Origin: Isohypsibius dastychi
Lineage: Eukaryota > Tardigrada > Eutardigrada > Parachela > Isohypsibiidae
Direction: 5' to 3'
DNA length: 50,225 bases
Assembly (NCBI GenBank): GCA_034696485.1
Contig: JAQIWT010000035.1
Location: 1-50,225, forward strand
The notes under the pieces were generated by a model. It was given only the letters and a program-made list of their open reading frames with translations. It made no database searches and was not told the origin of the DNA. Positions within the stretch are counted from its first letter, which is position 1; each line of letters begins with the position of its first letter. Both the position numbers and the translations under genes were made by a program. Below are positions 10,769-20,261 of the stretch, one piece after another.

Positions 10769-12355
10769 ATGATAAACGAAAGATGTTCGGCTGCAAAGTT
10801 CCTTATCGTGGTATTTGCAGGCTTGCACATTTCTGTGGTACTATCCTCCCATTATATCGACAAGAATTCCGTCACACAAATCGAAGCGCTCAGCAAAAAC
10901 GGCCATTTATCATCCGGTGAAAAATCTGACTCGTCTTCACCTGAATTCGGACCAAATGAAGATTGCGCGGTGGATGATTTTGCGATCATACAAAAGCAGG
11001 CAGGTTACAATTCAAGCAACGGTGAAAAGTCAGGTTGGGCAAAAATCGAAGTGTCCCCCAAGGCCTTCATTTCAACTGGTTATTATGGAACATTCCGAAT
11101 ATCGATATTCCGCAAGGAGAATGAGCTCAACGGATCGATGTTCCAGCAATACTATTACTCACCTGCGCTGATCCTCGACCCCTCATCCGCCGTGGTCAAG
11201 TACAGCATTTTTAACGAGAGATGGGAAATGTCATTTTCTGTTTTGATGTGGGATGGAGATTTCGAAGACTTCGTAATTCAAGCAATCAAGAACAAGACGA
11301 AAGAAAATATTCCCAAGAGCAGCGTGCGGATTCTGCCAATTGAAGAAATTCGTATTGCGCTAAGCACAAAAAACCCAGAATATGAAATATTCGACAAATG
11401 GGTCTCCTATGCCAGCCAGCCAGCTGTGTTCAAGTTTCGCTTCTTCTGTATTTCACAAGTGGCGTGTAAAGCCCTTCAGGAATCAATGAAAACAAACCCG
11501 GAAGATTTCATCAACAATCTTGTGGTATATTACAGTTTGGAAACTCAGAAATCGGCAAAAAGATCCCTCGAAATACGAGCAGAGCATATAAAAGGCGGAA
11601 AGCTTGCAACTGCCTTGCAGCAAAAAGTTCAGGGAGGAGGTGTGGCGTACATGACATCAGAAGATGCGAAAGAAATGACAATGGAGATGGCCACAAATAT
11701 CATGGCTCTGGAAGTTCAAGACGAAGAATTCGTCAGCACCGATCAAGCGTTGCAAATCTCAACTCTCATCGAAAGTATTCTACAAATTATACCCCAGTCC
11801 ACCGAATCTTTTGATGCGCAAATGTGGAATTCAGTTTTCTGGAAGGACGATAACGCTCGACCGGATAAAATATGCAGCGAAATGAGTCACGTCTATGAAT
11901 CGCTAAGTACTGAGCTGCAAAGCCAAGTCAAAAAGATGACAGAAACAGACACTAGTTTTAAGAGCAAAGTGGAGATTGATGCATGGATCGTCTCCGTAAA
12001 AGCTGAATATGAGCAAAAAAACAAGCATATGACTAAAGATGAACAAGAAAAACTTGAAAAATTTGCAAGTGTTAGCGACAAGACACAGTCTTTCACGGGA
12101 GAGAAGTTCGTGCCGAAACCGATGAAATTGAGTCGAGTCAATACGGCAAGCTTTCACTCTACGACAGCCATATCAGCAGTACAAGTGAAAGTTGGTAAAA
12201 CAACATCAGAACTAAGTAGCCGGTTGAACTTGCTGACCAAGGAGCCTATATCTTTCAAACTCAGAGCCCGGTTGTCTAATCAAGTAGCAGCATCGGAAGC
12301 ATCTGAGAGAGCGAGAATATGTGCCTCTTGCACCTGTCCAAAACCTTCTGCCTAG
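10769..12355 (+). CDS. Cluster gene B: secreted protein of the shared ~400-residue family
   Basis: A single open frame of 528 residues starts with a signal peptide (core FLIVVFAGLHISVVLS). An acidic, Ser-rich linker of about 60 residues leads into the shared domain at about residue 88 (GWAKIEVSPKAF). All family blocks are present: FRISIFRK, YYYSPALILDPSSA, ERWEMSFSVLMWD, ILPIEEIRIA, FDKWVSYASQPAVFKFRF, DFINNLVVYYSLETQKSAK, STDQALQISTLIESIL, MWNSVFWKDDNARPDKI and FVPKPMKLSRVNTA. It ends with a short Ser/Arg/Cys-rich tail (ARICASCTC) rather than a structured head. Unlike genes A and D, no intron after the signal peptide is needed. Function unknown; it forms a divergent pair with gene A. Confidence 0.87.
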   Translation: MINERCSAAKFLIVVFAGLHISVVLSSHYIDKNSVTQIEALSKNGHLSSGEKSDSSSPEFGPNEDCAVDDFAIIQKQAGYNSSNGEKSGWAKIEVSPKAFISTGYYGTFRISIFRKENELNGSMFQQYYYSPALILDPSSAVVKYSIFNERWEMSFSVLMWDGDFEDFVIQAIKNKTKENIPKSSVRILPIEEIRIALSTKNPEYEIFDKWVSYASQPAVFKFRFFCISQVACKALQESMKTNPEDFINNLVVYYSLETQKSAKRSLEIRAEHIKGGKLATALQQKVQGGGVAYMTSEDAKEMTMEMATNIMALEVQDEEFVSTDQALQISTLIESILQIIPQSTESFDAQMWNSVFWKDDNARPDKICSEMSHVYESLSTELQSQVKKMTETDTSFKSKVEIDAWIVSVKAEYEQKNKHMTKDEQEKLEKFASVSDKTQSFTGEKFVPKPMKLSRVNTASFHSTTAISAVQVKVGKTTSELSSRLNLLTKEPISFKLRARLSNQVAASEASERARICASCTCPKPSA

Positions 12356-13384
12356 TTTGCCTCGGAAAGGAATTCATGCCGACAATTCGAACCAATCAGA
12401 GATATTTTAATTTTTCTCTTCTGTAAAAGTTTTTGTATCGTGCAAACTACCGGCTAGCTCCGAAATTCTGTGAGTGAATTTCGGGATAAATCTATAACAG
12501 TCTCTGATACTCCACGAGGTATTTTCCGATGGTACTTGTTTCGTTGCCGGTGTTATCTTTATTATCCTAGGTTTGAAACTAATTTGGTCACTCCCGATTT
12601 AAATTTCTTCATTAGAAATGCGTGAGCCGGTAATAAAATCATTATTAGGGGGAATGAACTGATGAATATGCCAAACATGCGCGGCCATCCCGGTGCGGGT
12701 GTCTCAGTTTAGATTAAGCTCGGTGCAACGCGGGTTGGTGTCGCGTTTTTGCAATTTTTGGAGAAATCTTGTTATTGTAGTCATTGATCACAGTCTACTC
12801 ATCATTGTATCAATGTGTTATCATATTATTTTTATGTTATCATTTTACTTTCTTATTTCACTTTTGATCTTTCTGATTCAAATGGGCGTTCTCACCTGGA
12901 AAGCTGAGATATCTGTTTAGCGAGTGTCCGTGTCCGTTATCAGTCGGGCAAAACTTTACAGGTCACGCGCATCATTTGGTCTGCGCACTCATCCTGAACC
13001 CACCGAACGCTGATCGGGAAAAGAATGCGTGGACACATCAGTCCAACCCAAAAAGCACAGTCGCCCTCGGAAAACTCAAATTTTGGTGGTGATTTTTGTT
13101 ACCAGAATCTTTAATTTGTGATCAGTAATTGTTTCAGTTGGCTTCATTATCTTTCGATTCCTGCTTCACTAAGCTTGACATTATGATCATGTCCTAGGCC
13201 GATTTCCGGTTTATTCATTCTGGAAACAGTATGTTTTAAAATACGTGAAAATACAAGTTTTTTCATTTTGTTTAACAAATTGCAACTTAAGTCCATCCTT
13301 TAGTCCATCCTTCTATCCATGATTAATCAGTCTCAATTACCCGTCATAATATAATCGGCTGTGCACCTCAGTTCTCCTGCAACG

Positions 13385-13500
13385 ACTGTAGTACGCGCAT
13401 CTGACTTACCGGTACCTGGTACATTCCGGCAAGATAGTTGCGTCGGCAAATGAGTTGCGCGTATTTCGACAAGAAAGTTGTGCACTGCGGAATTATTCTG
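13385..13500. repeat. Degenerate GTTGC-word array
   Basis: Short phrases such as CCGGCAAGATAGTTGCGT, GCAAATGAGTTGCGCG and CAAGAAAGTTGTGCAC recur with drift. A related array is present at about 39000-39115, where CCGGCAAGATAATTGCGT is nearly identical to the first phrase, so this is a dispersed repeat rather than chance. Confidence 0.55.
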
Positions 13501-13534
13501 CAGTAAGTTTTGATTCCATGGAGAGCTACTCCGT

Positions 13535-13705
13535 CCTCTCGTGTAATTGCGCACCCCTGGCCTTGATAAAACTATAACTATAACTGGTCTAACTATAACT
13601 ATAACTATAACTGGAAAATATAGTTGGTCCACCTGCCTCACTTGCCTCCCGCTTCTCCGGCTGCTTCACTAAATCAAGGCGAGGGGTGCCCAATTACACG
13701 AGAGG
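13535..13705. mobile_element. MITE with 33-bp TIRs and an ATAACT microsatellite core
   Basis: The terminal inverted repeats 13535-13567 and 13673-13705 match at about 31 of 33 positions (ends CCTCTCGTGTAATTG). The interior holds iterations of ATAACT (about 13567-13615). No coding capacity, so it is a non-autonomous element. Confidence 0.75.
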
Positions 13706-14483
13706 AAATAGTACCTTATATTTCATAAACAATATCAGCTCTTATTTAGCACATAAACTGTTTTATGTGAAAATAAAAACCCCTGATGGACTCGAACAGT
13801 TTCAGCACCATACCATTACCTACGTATAACAGTGGACATAATTTTCAAAATGAAGAGTTTGGTGCAATTTCGTATCGTACCAACCTGTAGTGCAACCTGT
13901 AGTCAGCTTTAGTTTTATTTTGAGTGTTATAAATGCAAGTTTGCTTGTCGTTCTTTGTCTTTGCTCTTTGCTCATTCAATGTTCAAAGACTTGCTCTTTG
14001 ATTTTACCGACTGACACAACCACAGGGTCCGCCAGATCAACCTGAGCAAACTTTGAAAATCCACCAAAAATCGAATTTCACCTCGATCTGCTCGATTGAC
14101 ATACTCCATTACTCTTTGAAGGTTCATCATACTTTACTTTGCTGATGACTTCGTGTAAAACTGACTGAAGGAAGAGCTATAATGATGGAGCCTGAATATG
14201 CGACACCTGAAATCGGTCTAAACCAGCTTTGCTGTACGAAAGTCATACTTTTGAAAATTTTCTTCGCACTCGCGCTGTATATTGCCGGAGAACGCAACTG
14301 TCATGCTGAGAGGCATGATGATCTTGCCGAGAAACACAGGATCCTGCTCACAAGCAGAGGTTGCCAGGGTTATCTTACAAATCAGATATAACCAACAAGA
14401 CAGTTTTTCAGTAGAACAATATTCTTCCCGTGTACAGTCCACATTTAAATCCGCGTGTGTTACTCCCAGCTTTACAATTTGAC

Positions 14484-16880
14484 ATGAATTGTCTACACCT
14501 GACCTTTCTTGTCGCTTGCGCAGTTTCTGCTAGCTTTGCGAGCCACCACAATGATTGGTCGGACTTTTCGTATTCGAGAAAGCTACACCATAACCCGGCA
14601 GATGGCGTCGCGGGGAATGAATCAGGTATTGATCATACATAAATGCATATTCACTCACCTCGGATCAGCATGTTACTTAACCAGCTTTTTCAGAACGACC
14701 TTGGGCACCAGGTCTGACCGGACCCAGTCGGTTCGACGCACGTTCTCTTGGAAGTCCGAAAGAGACGGTTGGTACATATACATATCCTCAACAACGGAAT
14801 CAGATTTGTATTTTTCAAATAGGGACCAATGGCCCGTCAGCTAGCTGTTTTAAATGGAGGAGAAGTACCAAAAGAGCAACTCGGAGAAATTGTCAAGTCC
14901 ACATTGGAGAATGAATTCAGTTCCCTGCTTTCGCTGATTTACAACGACACATTCCGAATTTCCATCTACAAGAAGAAAACTGGAGGCGATGCAACAGATG
15001 ACTTGTATTACTACATGCCTGCTTTGATAGTGGACCCAAGCTCGGCCACTTGCGTCTACAGCGATTTCAACACCAGGCATGAAATGACCTTCTCAACGCT
15101 TATGTGGGAAAAAAGCTTTGAAGACTTCATTCTGGAGTCGTTGAGCAATCGTACTGGTCGAACAGTGTCGCCGAATGGCCTTCGCATTATGCCATTCCAA
15201 ATGATTCGGTTGACAACTATTGGATCAAATGACGAGTATGAAGCCTACGACAGATGGATCCCTTACGCTAGCCAACCTGCCGTCTTCAAGTTTCGTCTTT
15301 TGTGTACTGGCGCTGAAAAATGTGATGCGGTCAAGAAATCTTTCCAAAGCAACATTGAAGATTTTGTCAACAACTTGATCATTCAATACAGCCTGAGGGT
15401 TCCTCCTTCGACGAAACGTTCTGTGGTTGTCACAGACGATCATGTCAAGGCCAGCAAGCTTTTTGGTATTTTACAACAAAAGTTTCCCGGGAAAGATACG
15501 TTGTACTTGGCCGAAAGTGATGTGAAGCAACTCACCATTGAGATTGCTGCACGAGCGACGATTGATGAGGCGAAAGCAGGCGAGCTGATCAGCAATGACC
15601 AAGCGTTAAAAATAACTAATTTACTGGAAGGCTTATTGAGATCGTCACCTCAGTCTACAAGCGCTTTCGACGCCGGAACTTGGGACTTTGTTTACTGGAA
15701 AGAGGATGCCACGCGCCCGGATAAAATCGCTAGATCGCTGAACCAAATCATCTCAAAAACCAACTTGTCATTTTTCCAGAATTTGATTAGGTCACTTTAC
15801 GGACAGAATTTCGTCCAAAAACAGAAGCATTCCAACCTTATGCGAATTCCTAGCGCTGGTCGACAGGTTAATCTTTTGTCCTCAAATGGATCCGACATTG
15901 CAAATTCTACCCAAGTAACGACACTTGCTGCAACATCGGAGGCAACCGTTGTGACAACACAGCGCACGACAACACCCACGACACCCGCCCCACCATCAGA
16001 AGAGGACATGAACAAATTCAAGATCTTGCTAGCGGAAGCGAAGACGCTTGTGAGCTGGAACGGAAATGCTTTCGTTCCAGTGACACTCAACCTGATTCGC
16101 GTGAACTTGGCTGCTTTCCGCGCACAAGGCAACGTTCTGAATGCTCAAATTACTGTGGTAGGAACTGCATCTGACATAACCACCCGGATGAACTTGATGA
16201 AGTCTGCTTCCTCGTTGAACGAGATGCTTAACGTACTCCACCAAGCCAAACTACTTCGAGACAGCGTGCTGACGGAAATGAAAAGAAACGAGGCCGTTAT
16301 GAAGTCGACAATGACGCAAATAAAAACCGATCTTTCCACTCAAATGGCAACCGTGAAACAAGAAGGAAGTGTTATCAGTACTAGCTTGCAAGGGGTCAAA
16401 AGCAGTCTTGAGCAGACGAAGAACGGAATAGACGCCGGCTTGGAGCCTATTGGAACAATTCGAATGATTTTCAGTGACAAAGCTCCATCAGGATGGCTGA
16501 CATGCGATGGCACGCAGCTTGACTGCAACCAGTACAGGCGCTTGTGTGTTGCCATAGGTGGCAACAAACCGAAACTTCCTGATTTCGGAGGAAGATTTCC
16601 GATCGGATTTGGCGCATCAATGAATATTGGCACAACTGGAGGCGAGGAGAAACATGTGCTCACAGAAGACGAAATGCCCAAGCACAATCATGAATTCACT
16701 TATGCTAACGCAAGTCTAAAAATCACGACAACGCAGCTCAATGGGGGTGCGTTTTACGCTTGGGCGGATAAGAAAGTGGCTTGGGATAAAGATTCAGCGA
16801 CCTCACAGCCGGCAGGATCATCGCAGCCTCACAACAACCTACCACCTTTCCTGACCGTTAATTTTATTATCAAGTACTAA
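14484..16880 (+). CDS. Cluster gene C: shared domain fused to a phage tail-collar domain
   Basis: Three-exon model: 14484-14625 (signal peptide MNCLHLTFLVACAVSASFA), 14694-14767 and 14823-16880; introns of 68 and 55 bp keep the frame and give 757 residues. The second donor (GTTGGT) is weak, so the N-terminus is less certain than the rest. The shared family domain follows (TFRISIYKK, MTFSTLMWE, YDRWIPYASQPAVFKFR, SNDQALKIT, DATRPDKIA). A Thr/Pro-rich linker (15915-15990), a reprise of the FVPV-LIRVN block and a helical stretch (16200-16435) lead to a C-terminal tail-collar domain from 16446: PIGTIRMIF, GWLTCDGT, LPDFGGRFPIGFG, TGGEEKHVLTEDEMPKHNH and the closing NNLPPFLTVNFIIKY. In phage and bacterial microcystin-dependent proteins this domain trimerises at fibre ends. 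Here the eukaryotic introns, signal peptide and paralogues argue against contamination. Confidence 0.85.
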
Positions 16881-17096
16881 TGATCGTCACAAATTCGAAA
16901 TTGGCGAAGTGGAGAAGGCTAATCTTTTATTAGCCGATCTCGCGGTGAAGAAATATTTTGACTTTAAGCTACCATTTTCCGACTTGGATTGGACTACGAT
17001 TATCGCTCCCTTCTCTTCATGAGAGCAAATCAGATCAAACCAACCAGCGTATCCTGGTGTAAGCAGACTCAGATGAATAAGTTACTGAAATGACGC

Positions 17097-17102
17097 AATA
17101 AA
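17097..17102 (+). terminator. Candidate poly(A) signal of cluster gene C
   Basis: An AATAAA hexamer lies 217 bp after the stop of gene C and about 200 bp before the start of gene D, in the right orientation. It is a single motif without transcript support. Confidence 0.4.
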
Positions 17103-17305
17103 GAGGTCGTACTCATACTTTACCTTACCTCGGATCAAATTATGAATTATCACTAAACTGATAGCGGACATACAATCGCTTAAGATAAGCTTCACGGTTG
17201 CAGTGATTGGTTGCTAGGTTTACTTCTGCTGAGCAAATTCGACGGAATCAGTTTCACTTGCGCAGAATCCATATAAACAATAATCGTGTGATACTACTGA
17301 CGACT

Positions 17306-19484
17306 ATGACAAAAATGTTTTTCGTTTTGCTTTTCATCGGCCCGAGTTTAGCAGTAATTGCAGGCCAGGCGCTTGCCGATCTACCGGATGCTCCGCTGCA
17401 AGCAAGGTTTGTTTTGTTGGGTTTTCTGAAATTCTTGTTCAATGTATGGTGGTCCTGACAGCAATCGTCGTTTATCTCGACGACACGGTCTACCTCCTCG
17501 CGAGGGTAGCTCTCAAGGTTCCACAGTAGCATCAGAAGAGCGGGATACAGCTGACACCACAGACCGCCGTACATGCAGGCAGTCCATTTCATCGACTCAG
17601 ACCGATGCACCTAAAAAGTCAGGATGGAACAGTGTAGAAGTTAACCCGCTTGTTTTCATATCAGCGGTTTACAAAGGGACGTTTCGAGTTTCGATCTACA
17701 AACGGCAGAATGACACTGACAAGTCGATGACACAGTATTTCTACGCTCCTGCGCTTATCCTCGACCCCACTAGCGCTAGATGCACGTACAGCAAGTTTAA
17801 CGAGCGATACGAAATGACGTTTTCCGTCATAATGTGGGACGACGATTATGAAGAATTTGTTCGAAGTGTTCTCTCAAAGAAACTCGGAGTAACTGATGTT
17901 CCAGCCACTCTCATAAGAATACTTCCTATCGAAGAAATTCGAATCGCTACGGCAGGCCGCAATGACGCATACGAGGTATACGACAAATGGATTTCCTACG
18001 CTAGTCAACCCTCTATCTTCAATTTCCGGTTCTTGACGGTCAGAACTGATAAATGCGCTGAGATCGCCAAAAGAATGCAGGAAGACCCCGAAGATTTCGT
18101 GAACAACTTAGTTGTTTATTACAGTTTACTTACGCAGCGGAGTGCTCGTTCAACCCTCGAAATTCGCGCTGAGCATATTAAAGGTGGTAAAATGGCCACA
18201 TCGCTCCAGCAAAAACTTCCGGATAAGGAAACGATTTATATGACAACAGATGACGCTAAGTCGATGACCATGGAAATGGCAACAAATGTGGTGGCCGTTC
18301 AAGTGAAAGATCAAGATTTCGTGAGCACGGATCAGTCCCTTCAGATCTCGACACTGATTGAAAGCATTCTCAAAATGACTCCACAGTCCACTGCTGACTT
18401 TGACGCCCAGTCATGGAATTCAGTTTTTTGGAACGACGAAAATGCGCGCCCTGACAAAATTACGAACGAAATGAATGAGGTGTACTCAAAGCTCGACACG
18501 GAAAGTAAGGACAGGGTGAAAACGGCGATGTCTTCAGACACCAGCCAATCTGGTGGCGTAGGAGTGGGGTTTAAAGGCGTTGAGGTTAGCGCGAACCTCG
18601 CTTTGGCAAATGACCACGCTTCTGAATCCGAGAGAGAAAAATATGCCAAAACGATGAGTGAAGCAAAGAAGCACAGTGAATGGAACGGAGAGAGATTTGT
18701 CCCGAAGCCTATGAGTCTAAGCAGAGTTAATACTGCCGCTTTCAAGTCAACAACTGCGATTGCGACAACTCAAGTTAGCGTTGCAAAAACTACATCAGAG
18801 CTGACCAGCCGCATCAACATCTTAGATTCTGCTAACAGCGTCGCTTCTGTGAAAAAACAGCGTGATGAGCTGCTGGTACTAAAGGAAGATGCGAAAAAAC
18901 AGCGCGATGACTTCGTGATACTACAGGAAGAGCTGAAAAGATCACAGAAGGTGACCCTCGACTTGACCAAAACTGTTGCGGGTGTCTCTTCAAATGCAGA
19001 TCGAATCGACACAAGAGTCAGCAAATTATATAAATGGCAATTCCCATGTTCTGGCACATCCATCAGAGACAGTGGGGCCTCAGTTACTACCTCCATGTCT
19101 AACGCACCAATCGGAAGAGTTTGCATTGGAAACTCGCAAAGCCCTTCACCAAATGAAAATTTCGTTGTTTTTGATAAAATATCCAACTCCAACTACACAT
19201 TCTCGGGAACACAGTCTGTGGAAGGAGGATTCATCTCTTTCACCCCTTACGTTAAGTGGGTGGTTGACCCGGCTAATCTCGGAAATTCAAAAGGCGAGTT
19301 GGGTGGATGCAATCTTGTGCCACAACGCCTTCGGGGTAATTTGAATGGCGTCGAAGTTTTCTGCTCAAAATATAACCCTTCTGGGAGCGTTTGGCTTGTG
19401 AATCATTACTACCACGACGCAGTTGTCGATGACGATGGATCCATTACGGTGATGTCGACATACTCTGAAACTCTTTGGTATTAA
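17306..19484 (+). CDS. Cluster gene D: shared domain with coiled coil and a different C-terminal head
   Basis: Two exons, 17306-17406 and 17462-19484, with a 55-bp intron (AG|GTTTGT donor, CTGACAG acceptor) that keeps the frame in phase 2; 707 residues. The first exon encodes the signal peptide (MFFVLLFIGPSLAVIAGQAL); ATG 17315 is an alternative start. A basic/Ser-rich linker leads into the shared domain (GWNSVEVNPLVFISAVYKG, ERYEMTFSVIMWD, ILPIEEIRIA, YDKWISYASQPSIFNFRF, STDQSLQISTLIESIL, NSVFWNDENARPDKI, FVPKPMSLSRVNTA). Residues about 494-532 form a charged coiled coil with two KKQRD repeats. Residues about 562-707 form a head with four cysteines that does not resemble the collar domain of gene C. 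The order domain, coiled coil, head looks like a fibre-type protein; function unknown. Confidence 0.87.
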
Positions 19485-20261
19485 AACACTTAACTCGAAA
19501 GATTTTTAAAATGGCAAATCACTCACCGCTTGAACGTGGTTCAGTTTTTTTTCCTAAACTGACACTTACACGAATGATAAAGAGCAGTGTGAAGCCAGCA
19601 TTCCAACAGTTGCTTTTCTATCTCCGTCCCTAAAACCATATAAAGAAAAAGATATATAATAGCCATGCTGGAAGGGAGGCGCCTCCCGTGTCCTGTCTCC
19701 AAGCTGAAGGAAACTGACATTTACACTGGAGTTTTGTCGATTATTGAATGCTGCTGAAAATGCAGCCATTGAATGTTATCCACTGTTCGCCTCAATGATA
19801 GCGAAAAAAATCTTTTTTCTGTAGTTCGTTCGTTTGGAAGCTAGGTTCCGCCCCAGAGGTTTTAAAGAGGCACAAACGATTCTAACTGTTTGAAGCAAGG
19901 CGAGACGCGACTTGCACACTTTCAAGCGACAGCGCCTGTAGCGGGCAAAACAGATGAATACTGTACTGCCGCGACCTGAAGGTTTTTTTGATTGATCAAT
20001 CAGCGTAGGAACCCCAGAGGAGCGGGCCGAATCAGCTGCTTTTCACGGGTGAAACTTCCCGCCCGGGTGATCTATTCTCACCGTCAGGTCGCGGCAGTAC
20101 AGTAGTTGATTCAACTGATCAACTTATTTGCTGGGCAAAGTAGTTGAGCCTTCAAAATAGTTGATTCAGTCAGAAGTTGATTTTCTCAACTTCATATCGC
20201 TCTAAATTGACTAAAACTTGCGGAACGCCGGTCATCTGGAAAGCCAACATACCACGTAAAT
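19485..20261. other. Intergenic with one MITE
   Basis: No coding region recognised. The stretch separates the four-gene cluster from the MATH-BTB gene and holds the element at 19959-20104. Confidence 0.5.
19959..20104. mobile_element. MITE with perfect 21-bp TIRs and TA ends
   Basis: The inverted repeats 19959-19979 and 20084-20104 are exact complements (core CTGTACTGCCGCGACC). A TA dinucleotide bounds each end, fitting the TA target-site duplication of Tc1/mariner-type elements. The outer CTGTAC is shared with the element at 29766-29932. Confidence 0.8.

Larger units (their letters stand above)
12356..14483. other. Intergenic, AT-rich with repeat debris
   Basis: No recognisable gene. The stretch holds a GTTGC-word array around 13390-13500 and the MITE at 13535-13705, both described separately. 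Confidence 0.5.

Noticed and set aside
14829-16880. Bacterial or phage contamination as the source of the tail-collar gene
   Set aside because: The collar domain is continuous with an animal family domain present in three spliced neighbours, and the gene has a signal-peptide exon with GT-AG introns in frame.
18341-19192. Long minus-strand ORFs opposite gene D
   Set aside because: They are antisense shadows; the plus strand carries the conserved family motifs.
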